DNA of 64,000 nt from Aquilaria yunnanensis (Eukaryota > Streptophyta > Magnoliopsida > Malvales > Thymelaeaceae). Position 1 is the first letter of the stretch; every line of letters starts with the position of its first letter. Below, piece after piece: positions 1-10,822 of this stretch. The notes below the pieces were generated by a model, which ran no database searches, was not told the DNA's origin, and was given only the letters and a program-made list of their open reading frames with translations. A program made the position numbers and the translations under genes. The DNA is taken from contig CM077596.1 in the NCBI GenBank assembly GCA_039654915.1, positions 3,286,001-3,350,000 on the forward strand, read 5' to 3'.

Positions 1-45
1 TCTAATGCTTAAAGTTGTAGAAGTTAGAGAACTACAGCGTAGTTT

Positions 46-277
46 ATACTTTTGCTTATTCATTTGTTTTGTCTTATGAGAGCATGTTTACACAATTCAG
101 GTAGAATCCAATTTCTTTTTTATGGTTCTTTACGTGTTGGCAAGGGTTTTAATTATAAAGAAAAATAAAGGATACTTTTGCTTATTAATTTGTTTTGTCT
201 TGTGAGAGCATGTTTCCACAATTCAGGTGGAACCCAATTTCTTTTGGATGGTTCTTTACGCGTTGGCAAGGCTTTTA
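46..277. repeat. 126-bp tandem duplication
   Basis: Two adjacent copies of a segment beginning acttttgcttatt lie at about 48 and 174, differing by a few substitutions and one short indel. Both contain the words gagagcatgttt and cgttggcaagg. No coding frame runs through them. Function unknown; the simplest reading is a local tandem duplication. Confidence 0.8.
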
Positions 278-282
278 TCTAA

Positions 283-385
283 CATTACAAGAAAATTGCC
301 GTTTATTAATGGACAAAATACATTTGTAAAAGCATAAAATCCGTTGGTAATCCTTAAAGGATGCTTCAGTGGACACACTTTCCAT
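283..385 (+). mobile_element. CACTA-like transposon terminus (remnant)
   Basis: The start cattacaagaaaattgcc resembles the usual CACTA/EnSpm end CACTACAAGAAAA with one base changed. It is followed by subterminal-looking words such as attaatgg and ccgttgg. No matching opposite end with clean inverted orientation was found, although aaattttccattaa-type words recur at about 2367 and, inverted, near 3015. Probably an old fragment; the extent is uncertain. Confidence 0.3.
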
Positions 386-1136
386 TAGTAAAAGCAGAAT
401 AGACTTCAGATTATATGATCTGTTCACTTAACATAATAAATAATACAGTGATGGTAAGAGTTGGATATATTTTCACACTGTTAATGTGTGGAGCAATTCC
501 TTGGCTTAGTAGACAAGGTCATAATTTATTAGTTTCTGATAGGCAAAAATGGCTTTGCTTAAGAAAACTTGCATTTTTGGCCCTTTGTATCATGTTGTGT
601 TGGTGTCTAAAGATCATGCACTTTTTCCATTGTCTTAAATCTTGATTAATTAGCCAAGATTCAAGAGCATGGTGCAAGCTTACTGCCCTTGTGTTTACGA
701 ATGACTTGATTTGGTTTCCTTTTTACTGATACTCAACATAAGAGCATGCATTTCCAGTGTCTATTGCAGCATAGCCGTTCATGTGCATGTCCAACCTTTT
801 CAGCTTATATGTTGCAGGAACATGCTATAGAAAGAAATGGAGTTTGTACTTGGTGGAAAAAAAACATGAGTTTGACAAGTGGAACAAAGAAATTAATAGG
901 AGATAGGAAGCTAGGTGGTGGAGGTGTTCGTGGTGGAGGGGGTTGCTTTGGATGGGGTGGGAGATTTGGCTGCTCTAATGGTAACCATTTTTTACAAGAA
1001 GTGAAATAGGTCATTCTGCCCACCCTAGGTATAGTCATTTTGCTAAGATATTGGTTATGTTTTGGTTAATTATTGAAAATGATGGATGGATAATTTGATT
1101 TCCCATTTCTAGCTATAGAAGAGAGTTTGTATGTTA
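386..1136. other. No supported gene
   Basis: AT-rich sequence. A glycine-rich open frame at 746-1009 follows a ttgcag acceptor-like site but resembles no known family and has no support on either side. Bases 1134-1136 (TTA) are the left target-site duplication of the next element. Confidence 0.5.
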
Positions 1137-1819
1137 GGCCTAGTTTATTAATGTAAGCAGATTAACATGCTATTGGGTCATTCACATGGGAATCATTTGA
1201 AATTGTCCTTAAAATTGGTCAAATTTACATACCTTAACCACCTTAAAACTTAAAGCCTCATTAGTCCCTCTTTTCCTAGCCTGCTACCTCCCAACTCACT
1301 AGCACATCACTGTCCTTCCTTTCCGTTGTTGTCCACTGTGTGAGATTGTACCTTCATCCCTACATTATCGTTGTCCAGCAAGATATTGTGACGAGGCCAC
1401 TGCCCAGCCGTTCTCAAGAGGAGGCTGCCGCGCAACCGATTTCCTGACAAGGACACCGCGTGAATAGATCACCCATCGAGGCCTGCGGCCTTCACCCTTC
1501 TCCTCCAATATTGTCCTCATCTTCTGCGATGTGCAAATGGAGCGCCCTTCCCCTTCATCTTCTTTTTCTGCCATCTCTTCTTCTTTGATCGACTCATCAG
1601 GAGGCCGAATAGGGAGGAATCTGGATAGGTGGTGACATGATGAGAAGGGGGCTGCGGGATTGGTGGGTAAGCCAGACGGTTTAAGTGGGTAGGAGTGAGT
1701 AGTGAGACTAGTGTGTTACTATAAATATTGACAACTTTAAGGACGTTTAAAATTTTTTTGGGAGTGATTGTGTGAATAACACATTAACACAATTGTATTA
1801 AACTAAAACAAACAGACCC
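1137..1819. mobile_element. Tourist/PIF-Harbinger-type MITE with GC-rich core
   Basis: The 683-bp element is flanked by TTA at 1134-1136 and 1820-1822, the 3-bp target duplication typical of PIF/Harbinger elements. Its ends are imperfect inverted repeats of roughly 100 bp: the left end starts GGCCTAGTTTATTAATG and the reverse complement of the right end starts GGGTCTGTTTGTTTTAG, and both contain GTCCTTAAA at a similar depth. The core (about 1360-1660) is clearly more GC-rich than its surroundings and may be captured sequence. No transposase frame is seen, so it would be non-autonomous. Confidence 0.65.
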
Positions 1820-1822
1820 TTA

Positions 1823-3258
1823 GTTGTCATTTTCAATCTATTGGTCAATGCTGTGCGAGGAACTAGAGAAGGATTGTGATATCTTGCATGATGAATCTTG
1901 AGGCCGGGGAGTAAAATTCCAAATAGTACCAATATAGACTTTACAGCAAAGAAGGAAGCCTATAGTAAAATCTCTGAAAGACAGTTTTGAGGAAGTGGCA
2001 AAGTGGTTGATAGTAAAACTAAATTTAGATTGCACAACTGAAGTAAAACTAAATTTTTTCATTGACATAGGTGCTCTCAAGTAACTTCTTATTCTTCTTC
2101 CCAAAGTACCTAAGGAAATTAGAAACGGGTAACATGGGCATCCATGTTTATTTTTGTCATTATGATAGTGCATGAAATGGTTTGTCTGGCTTTAACCATT
2201 TAGGATATTAAATGTGTATCATAATAGGAACTAGTTTGCTACCTTTTCAATGTTGTTCTAACTACAGTCTCTGCGTTAGCATCTTCTTTTGAAAATTTTT
2301 ATGAAGATTATGAATCAAGAATTTAAGATCTAATATATATATATATTACCACTAAATTTTTTTTACAAGTAAATTTTCCATTAATCTTGTCAAAATGTGT
2401 AAGTTTATCATCAATGTTTTGTGCTGAGAGGAAATTTTCCACCGACCATTAAAATTGCTTAATGTGACAAAAGTGAAAAATTGAGAAAAATGCAAGTTTC
2501 AATTTCAAGTTTTCTTTACCTAACACCCTAACCCATGAGTTTCTAAATATATCATTTTCACTATTATTTTTGCTTAGCATACATGTACCCTTTGCCACTT
2601 TCCACCCTTTTCACCACTAGTGTTACCTCTAATCTTCCACACATTCTGGTAATGCTGCCGGAAATGCTCATTAGAACAAAAATTGATCAAACAAGATTTG
2701 ACTGATGCAAGTGGGACTAAACTAAATCCAGAGGTGTTGTAGTTCTAGAATAAAAGATGATCAATGGTAACGGCAGTGAAGTGTTGCTCAAAGATATTGC
2801 AGAAGGTAAAAACAAGAAGGCTTAACAATGGGTTATGTCATCAAACACAGGATTTTGACCTATTGAGGTGTTGTGAAAGGTTTGGGTAGTTAGGAGCTAA
2901 GAAGAAAACTTTCAAGAATTAATTTTAGAGTTGTGTCATAGAATTTTGTCTAAAGAAACGAAATATTCCTACAATTTAATGGTTAGTGATAAAATTGCCC
3001 ACAACAAAAACGTTAATGGAAAATTTGACCTTTTGCCTATAAAGAAGGATATACTTAAGGAAAAAATGAATTTTTCACTTAACAAATGCTACACATGATG
3101 GACTAGCTATTTAATGCGCTTCATACTTCAAAAAACAGGGGCTCTTTGGACTCTTGCATTTTTGTGCTCCTTGCTCTCTCTGTTTCTGTGATATTTTAGT
3201 GAGAAAACGATAAACAATTTAGGGGTTAGAATCTTCGTGAATATTTTAATTTACAAGG
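1823..3258. other. No supported gene; AT-rich DNA
   Basis: Contains a short (at)n run near 2333-2346 and inverted occurrences of aaattttccattaa near 2367 and 3015 that may belong to a decayed TIR element. The longest open frame (minus strand, 1838-2173) has no recognisable domain. Confidence 0.5.
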
Positions 3259-3360
3259 CTATTTGCAGTTGTTTCGGATGTCGAATGTGGCAGCGTCAGA
3301 GTGGGAGAGGAGGAGGGCGGCGACCGGGATTAGGAGAGCAAGGGCTTTCATGGCTGCCAT
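3259..3360 (-). pseudogene. Thaumatin-like (PR-5/osmotin) protein, 5' fragment
   Basis: A 33-codon minus-strand frame starts at 3360. It begins with a typical secretory signal (MAAMKALALLIPVAALLLSH, then SDA) followed by the mature start ATFDIRNNC. This is the conserved N-terminus of thaumatin-like proteins, which are secreted, usually about 225-residue, 16-cysteine pathogenesis-related proteins. After the first cysteine one lysine codon is followed by TAG, where the family normally continues with PYTVWAA, and downstream DNA shows no further thaumatin sequence. Only about one seventh of the protein remains, so this is a truncated copy. The intact frame and the upstream TATA box suggest a fairly recent break or capture. 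A functional short secreted peptide is possible but unsupported. Confidence 0.8.
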
Positions 3361-3418
3361 AACCGAGTGTGTTTGGTTTGTTGCTTGGCGTGCCTTCCTT
3401 AGCTGAGCATGTGTTGAC

Positions 3419-3426
3419 TTTATATA
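3419..3426 (-). promoter_or_regulatory. TATA box of the thaumatin-like fragment
   Basis: On the minus strand the sequence reads gtctatataaagtc, about 60 bases upstream of the ATG at 3360. This spacing fits a plant core promoter with a leader of about 30 nt. The leader is rich in A and C, as in many pathogenesis-related genes. Confidence 0.6.
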
Positions 3427-5334
3427 GACACAAGATAAGGGTAGAAATGGGCCTTACATGTATAGACTTTTCTTTTTTATTTTCTGGAAAATTTTTTGGA
3501 TAAATTTGAGGAAGCAAAGTTTGCATGGCACTTTGAATTGACCTGAAGTCAGCTTGTAGGTTTGGATAAAGCTTAGGGGCTAAGGAATTTGTCTGACTCG
3601 TAACAATACTTGAGGTTGTACTAGTTAAACAGCCCACGCTATGCTGCAGGTTTTGATAACGTGGTAAAAATTTACGTCATTATTATAGTATATGTTGCTC
3701 AAAGAAACGTTTTAAAAAATGTCTATGCCATTATAATAATTTATGTAATTATAGTAATTTACAATATATGATAACTAGATCATAATAGTATCTATATAAT
3801 TAACGTTTTATGTTGTATAAATACCACATAATATGTGTTTTATTGGATATATGTTAGTCTTTATTTGAAGCACATCTTTGTTGGTATCTTCATTAGATAC
3901 TGGATAGATTATTCAATGCTATAATGTTAACAAAGTGGTGAGAATGAGTAACTGTGGAGATAATTATATTAAAATATAAAAAAATGATAATCTTATAATA
4001 ATTTTTTATAAGGGGTTTTTATAAATCATAATACCAAATTAAGAAAATTTGATTCCATTAATTGAAAATTAAAAGCTACAAATGTCATAAAAAAACTACG
4101 TAAGAGATTTTTTTAATTTTAAGTTATGTAAAAATACTACTTCCGAAAAATTGATATTTTATACCTAAATTAAAAATTAATATTCATAAATAATTTTACT
4201 TTTTAAAAAAAATTATAACCTAATCCTAATTTGGGGAAATCAGAAATACACAAACCCAACGTACCAACTTCCCCAAAATGGCACTATTTATTACACTCTT
4301 TAATAAAAGGTAATTTGGGTCATGCCCTTCTATGTAATTAAAAAAACAAACACAAACTTTTCTGGAAAAAGCAAAAGAGAAAATGAAAATGTTGTGGTTG
4401 ATACTTGGGATTTAATCATTAAATGGAAGAGTTTGGCTACCAAAAGAGCATAAAGAATACAGTAAGGGACTAAGAGAAGGATTTCACAATCACTTAAAGA
4501 AAAAAAAAAAAGAAAATGGCGTGGAACAACTGTTCCATGAACAGTAAAATTGGCCACGGCCTTTACTATATAGATACAATGATGTTTTGATTACCCCGAA
4601 TGTTGTTACACGGATTTAATTCAATAAATTTAGCATTATAATAAATTTTTATTATAAGTAAGTAAAAAATTTTTCACTCATAAATTTATATTATTCAACT
4701 AAAATTTTACTTTATTTCAATTTTGAGTCAGGTACTCTTTACATTATATTCTTATAATTAAAATGATTAGTTACGATCTAAACATAATACTGTGAAATAA
4801 AATTTTTTATGTGCTTTGAATATATACATATTTTCTTTATTATTAAAAAATAATTTATTAAAATTTTTCATCTCTTATTAATTCAAAGTCTAATTTTTAA
4901 TATCAATGAAAAATTTACTAGAAAAATTTACTTTAAATTTCACCAATTATAGACCAAATTATTTTAGTTAACTATAGCCCTTAAAGTAAATAATTGACGC
5001 TGCAAAATTCAATCATCAATAATAAAAAAATAACCGGAAACACAAAACAGTATTTAACTTATATCAATCAATTAATGGTTTAACTATTAGCTTAATAAAA
5101 ATAAAAATAAAAAAATGACTTAAGTTAAATCAACTAGAACAATAGCCAAAAGTGGACAAATTATAATAATTAAAGTTTCATTTTAGAAAGCAATAATAAA
5201 AAAGATGACAAAAAAAGTTTGGATCAAGGTAAAAACTTGAAAAATTTTATTTATTAAAAGTTTAATAATTGATTTAATAAATTCAAAAAAAAATTTTAAC
5301 TAATAAACTATGGTGATTAATGTCTTAGTTCAAA
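3427..5334. other. AT-rich intergenic DNA
   Basis: The first few hundred bases upstream of the TATA box may be the old promoter of the thaumatin-like fragment. The rest is strongly AT-rich, with no frame, RNA gene or clear repeat that I can support. Confidence 0.5.
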
Positions 5335-5927
5335 AGATAGAGTAAATTTCATGAACGGTCTCTAACATTTAGTAATTGTTTTCTTTTAGTCCCTAATCTA
5401 TTGAATGTTCTGTTTTAGTCTTAAACCTGTTAAAATGTTTTGTTTTAGTCCTAAATCTATCAAAAACATTTTATTTGGTCCCAATTTGATGAAATTCATT
5501 AACTCAAAGTATTTGTCTGATAATAACTTTTTAAATCATAATTTAAACTATCTAGTAATTATCTTACAGTAAATTTAATCTTTATAATAATTTTTTATAG
5601 TTCATGAAAAATTCAAAGCATTTCTTTTCTCTGTATAAATTGAACTTATTTGATTCAGAAAGAGAAAAACTACTAATTTAAATTATCTAATTACTGTCAA
5701 AAAATATTAAATTGTTTAAATTTAATGGAATACAATTATTAAATATTTAAATTAGAATTTCAAAAGTTTCTATCAGATAATTTTTTTGAGTTAATAAATT
5801 TTATTTGGTAAGGGACCAAAATGAAACAATTATAATAGGTTTAGGACCAAAACAGAACATTCAATAGGTTAAAGACTAAAAAGAAATAATGGCCAAAGGT
5901 TATGGACCATTCTTATTAGTTCTATCT
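5335..5927. mobile_element. Long-TIR element (Mutator-like MITE)
   Basis: The left arm starts agatagagtaaatttc and includes ctattgaatgttctgtttt. The right arm, read in reverse complement, starts agatagaactaataag and contains the same ctattgaatgttctgtttt word at a similar depth. The inverted repeats extend at least 110 bp with scattered mismatches. Such long TIRs with repeated ttttagtccc words are typical of Mutator-like non-autonomous elements. No clean 9-bp target duplication or transposase is visible. Confidence 0.6.
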
Positions 5928-6076
5928 AGATTATTCAAGTAATAGTCGATCCCTATTTTGACCAAAATTTCGGAAGTTTTTGAATACCACAACCTGTATA
6001 ATTTCACTCTTATGGTGTATCCAGAAAAGACACATAAAATTGATACATCTTTTAACCTCCCTTATTCAATCAAGGG

Positions 6077-6380
6077 CCAATTCGTTTGAGCTAAAGTCAA
6101 CTAACTTTTTTTAACTTTTACATCTTTTTTACTTGAAATCAATTTTATTTGAAAGCCAATGTTGTGTAAATATAATAATCAATTTGTAAATAAATTTTTA
6201 AGATGTTGTTAAATTTTTATGAATTTTTCTTTTTTAATGCTTGAAACTAGAAAAATTCATAAAAATTTAGTGAGATTATAAAAATTGTATTTTCAATTAA
6301 AATTAGTTTCAAGTAAAAAAAATTTAAAAATAAAAATAAATTATTTTATAGTTAATTGACTAAAGTTAAAATAAATTGAG
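6077..6380. mobile_element. Foldback MITE, about 304 bp
   Basis: The two halves are inverted repeats almost to the centre. Left ccaattcgtttgagctaaag corresponds to the reverse complement of the right end ctcaatttattttaacttta, and inner acttgaaatcaattttattt pairs with acttgaaactaattttaatt. A transcript would fold into a long hairpin. Superfamily not determined; target duplication not clear. Confidence 0.6.
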
Positions 6381-7436
6381 TGCAAGAGTGCACAACATGG
6401 ACAATCAAATATCTTAATATTATCGGAATTACAGAGCCACCCTCATCGAACTTCGCCAAGTGTCTTCAAACCAAATTTAGCTAATTAACTTGGCTCTATT
6501 TGACTCAATTTTAGCTTATTCAATTCATTTATGCGAACGGGTTCGACCTCAATCTTATAGCGAATTCATATTTTTTTCAATTCAGCCAGAAATTGAATTT
6601 AAAGTATATCAAACTCGTTATAAATTTTAAGTTGACATTTGCAGACTATTCTCCTCCTTCAGGTTGCATTCAGTCTTAAAACAAATAACTAGTTCAAGGA
6701 CAACAAAATTGAGGCAATAAACAACAAACACATTTTTTCATAATAATAATTTTTTGATATTTAGAATCATTGTACAAGTTTATAAAAAAATATATTATTA
6801 TGATAATTAAAAAAAGGAGCATATCAACAATTTTCGGAACTAAAAGAATGACTGAATCAAAATCAACTTTTATGAGACACGTTATAAAGGAGAGGAAACC
6901 TGAATCCCTACATATCCGTCTGAACCCTTGTCCAGTTGTCTCGGCTGGGATGACAAAAATAATAATTTTTTTTTTATATATCAATAATAATAAAATTTAT
7001 CTTTGGCAAATGTGGATCGAAAGCGAAAAGGGGATGATTCTTGGTCCTCGGGGGCATAATTCCTCCAACTGATTTTTCACTCGACTTTTCCACACACCTC
7101 CCTTAACGTTCTTCTGTCGGTCACCAATAGAAGTAGGGAACTGTTCACGTCCACCTGGTTGATGTCCACCACAGGATGGAACATTGATAGTGTTTTACGG
7201 GATGTAAAAGTTAGATGGATAAGACAGTTTTCTGAATTTTAGATTTTGACATTAATTATGGGATAAAAATAATATTTTTATTTATAAAGTTTTCTTTTTT
7301 ATGAAGAGTAAAATATTTTTTATTGTTCTTATTATTAAGGGATCCAAATCAATTATAATTTTTTAATTTTAATGCTAAATTTTTAATATTCTGTCCGACA
7401 TTGACTAAAATAAAGACTAACAAATTTATATATCTT
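6381..7436. other. No supported gene
   Basis: AT-rich DNA. Frames at 6694-6984 (minus) and 6770-7072 (plus) overlap on opposite strands and neither resembles a known family. A short region of balanced composition (about 6880-6955) might be old coding sequence but cannot be assigned. Confidence 0.4.
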
Positions 7437-7740
7437 AATATAATTAGACACTAGAAAACTAGTCATAAACACCTGAATAACAGTCTTAGACAACAAATTA
7501 ACTAATTTGCACACCAACCTAACATAATTAGATACAAAAAAAAAAACATTACTAAATACCAAAACAACAATTCTAAATACTAGAATAATAGAACTAAACA
7601 CTAAAATAGATATACTATACACCACACTAACTAGTTTTACACCAATATAACATAATTAAACACTAGAAAAGTAGTACTAGGCACCACAACACAAATTCTA
7701 AATACCAAAACAATAGTTGAGATAATAGTTCAATAGGTAT
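7437..7740. repeat. Degenerate minisatellite-like array
   Basis: Short units resembling ctaaataccaaaacaayag recur many times with drift. A longer word acataattaracacyagaaaa appears at about 7438, 7522 and 7648. The array ends just before the insertion point of element C. Confidence 0.5.
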
Positions 7741-7760
7741 ATGACATCAATTCCACATAG

Positions 7761-10700
7761 TGTAATAACCTTAGAAACTAAGAAAAATTACCAAATTACC
7801 TTAAAGGAAAAAATTACCAATTTACCATTAATGTTATTTTCATAATTTTGCGCATTAATTTAGAAAATTAATGTGAAATTAAGGAATTTTGATCCTTAGA
7901 GAATTTCTTTGGTAATCACTAAGTCAAATTCCAAGTTAGAAGTTCAATATTAATTTTTTTTAGGTTTGGAGTATTTGGTCCTTTCTAACCAAGTATTGAA
8001 TTGAAAATCTAAAAGCTCCATAGAAATCTACTCATCTAATTTGTTTTATTTAAATCACTTTTCTCATTATCCCACTATTATTGTTTCTTTTTCTCTTCCC
8101 TGTATATCAATCTAGTTAAGACTTCTTGTTCCTAATATTTAGAAGCTTCATTTATTCCTCCTTTTTTCTTATTCCTTTCCATCACCAACTTGCTGCCTTC
8201 GCCACACCAAGGAAAAAAATATGTATATGCCCACCATTCTTTTATTTGCCATACTCCTCACTTTCTTCTAGCTTTGGCCAAATTTTCTCTCACAACTTCA
8301 TCCATTGTGTTGGAATTTAGTTTGGAAGAGTGATTATTGAATTCTATAGACGTACTAAGATATACATATTTACAATTAGTTGGTGTGGTCATACCATATG
8401 TTGGTGTTGTCACATTAACTGACATCGCTGCTTCTAATATTAACTAAAGGTAGTTAAGTAGTTAGGATGATATGACACATATGCGTAACATGTCATCACA
8501 TTGGAACCAATAGGAAGTTGGCATATAGTGATTGTGTAATGTGCATATGTAAACCTTAACACATGGGATAATTGTTTAATAACCATTTCATAACTACTCA
8601 TATTATGAACGAATATGACCTTTAGATGAAATGATATGTCTATCCCAATATAAATAATCATTGGAGGGGTAGTTGAAATAACATGACTTTTAGTAAATGG
8701 TCATGTTTTAGGTGAATTTAACAACCTTTAAAAGATGGTTATGGCCTTGATTTAATGAGACACAACTCTTAGATGAGTTGTGACTTTATAACCGAACCAA
8801 CACATATTTTCTAAGGGTAGTTATTATCTTATTTTAAGGGAAAAAGTTAAGGGTGGATAAAGGCATCTCTTGGTGAAGTAGTACAACATTTTATGAAGAG
8901 TTGTGACTATATTATGAAGCGTTATGACCCTCCATAAGTGTCAATTCATCCCTTATAAATAGAGGGCAATAGAATTGTACATATAGAAGTTGCAAACACA
9001 ATTTTTGGAGGTTCTACTTGTTCTATTTCGCCTTCAACACTTCTCTATCACTAAAAAGAGAATTCTAATTTAGTATTGGGTATGAACTAGCATATTTAGT
9101 TACTTATATTTTCAAGTTAATTAAATATATGATCTTGGATCTTCACAATAAGTCATGTCTTCCACAACATGCAGAAAGAATTTGTTTTTTAATCAAGGAA
9201 ACTATCACTCAGTTTTTTGGTGATAATCAAGTATGCCTTAATTTATGCATTTATTTTATATCATGGGAATTAAAGTGCTCATTAATTGTTCACTTAAATT
9301 TCCTTCACATTGTTCCTGGTCTTGTGCCCAAGAATAGAGAAGAAGTCATCACACTAAAGAATCATCATTGCACTCTTTCGTATCATTGTCCTCTTTATTG
9401 CACTCTTTATCAAACCAGTGTAAGTCCAGCACCTAGGGCTTTGTTTCTCCATTATCCAAGGTACTTTGAATGTTATTTAATTCCTTACTTATGTTTAAGT
9501 TCATTAGATTGAAGCGAAACCTCATCTGGATACTGAAAGTGATCTTATAAGCATCGATAATTCTAGATTCGTTTATGTGGGTCCAAATCTTTTCGTATCA
9601 CTCTTTCATTTTTTCCAGCACCTAAATTCTTTTTGTTGCAAAATATGAACCTTACAACCTTTGTTACATCTTTTCTTTTGCTGTCCAAGTTGTTACAAAA
9701 GCCTAGGAACTCCTCAATCAAAGACCAAGGAGCACGTGGAACCAAGGCTTGCAACTTTACTCAAAAGGCATGAACTTTGGTGTCGACACCAGAGAATGGA
9801 GAGAATGACAGAGAATGTGAAAAAAGAGTGAAATTTGAGGGCAAATCAGGCCATGTTTCATGCAAGAACACAGGTTCTGATGAGTGCACGTTTGAGTGGT
9901 TCGCAGGCCATTTCCATTGGCCTATTTGAAATTGTTTGAGATTGATTTGTTTGAAATCATCTGTGAATCCGAGAAAAGTTAGGGGCTAAATGGGATTTAA
10001 AAACTTGGAGCAAAAGGAGTTGGAGATGCTGTAGGAGAAAAAGGAAGAGGTTGAAGAGCAAGGATCAGATGTTGACATGGTTTCCCAGTTTTTGCTTTTT
10101 TTTTTCTAGGTTGTTGCGGAGAAGGGGGAGGAGAGAAGGGACAATGGAAGGATAAGGGGCCTGACTTATTAGGCGTAGAAGTTGGTGGAGCAAAATGTTT
10201 AGGAAAGAAAGCTAGGAGGGCAGAAGTAGGTGTTTTCTCTTTTTTGTTATAACAATGGATGACAAAGTTAACTTTTAAAGAGGGTAAATGTAGTTATTTG
10301 AAATATGAAAGACACAAGTGTAGGTTTCGCTATACCTTAGGGGGGTATAGGTAATTTTTTCTTTATGAAATGTCCACATTTTAGCATATTTTCTAATTTT
10401 GTACCTTTCTAATCTTTTGTAGGAACAATTTTAGGAACTGCCCATTTTGCCGTGTTTTTTCACTTTAGGTTAGGGGGAAGAGCAGGCTGAATCTTGTGAG
10501 CCCTCATAGGTCCAAAATAAGGATCAATATGAGTAATAAATTCTAAAAGAACAATTGGCTAAATAAAATTCTTAAAAAACACGGGCAACATGGATAGAGT
10601 AATGAGTTAGTTTTTTTAAAATTGGATTTTATTTTTTTCATTTATATGTAATTTTTTTTATATGGTTGTAATGATGTGATATATGACATATGTCTAATAC

Positions 10701-10822
10701 TAGTATTATGTTAGGACCATTTATAACAAGAATTGTGTTAGAAATATGTCAGGATCACTTGAATAAACTCCGCTAGTACCATGTTTAAAGCCAATATGGC
10801 AAAATCCCACTAGTACCATGCT
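7761..10822 (+). repeat. Element C 5' LTR, first part
   Basis: Aligns with the 3' LTR from 26051 (shared words ttttgatccttagagaatt, attgaattgaaaatctaa, ttctttttctcttccct). It lacks about 250-300 bp present in the 3' copy near 26205-26460. It is interrupted by the solo LTR at 8308-9307 and cut at 10822 by element A. Confidence 0.8.
8308..9307 (+). mobile_element. Solo LTR, 1000 bp, copia-like
   Basis: Begins TGTTGGAATTTAG, ends AAATTTCCTTCA, and is flanked by perfect 5-bp duplications CATTG at 8303-8307 and 9308-9312. The same site is unoccupied, with one CATTG, in the other LTR of C at 26979-26983. A TATA box (cttataaatagaggg, about 8950) indicates plus orientation. No primer site or coding sequence is present, so it is a solo LTR left by recombination. 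The copia assignment rests only on the TGTTGG start. Confidence 0.8.

Noticed and set aside
746..1009. Glycine-rich 87-codon frame after an acceptor-like ttgcag
   Set aside because: Low complexity, no family resemblance and no flanking exon; not enough to call a gene.
9129..9512. 127-codon plus-strand frame
   Set aside because: It crosses the junction between the solo LTR (ends 9307) and the C LTR, so it is a chance fusion of two repeats.
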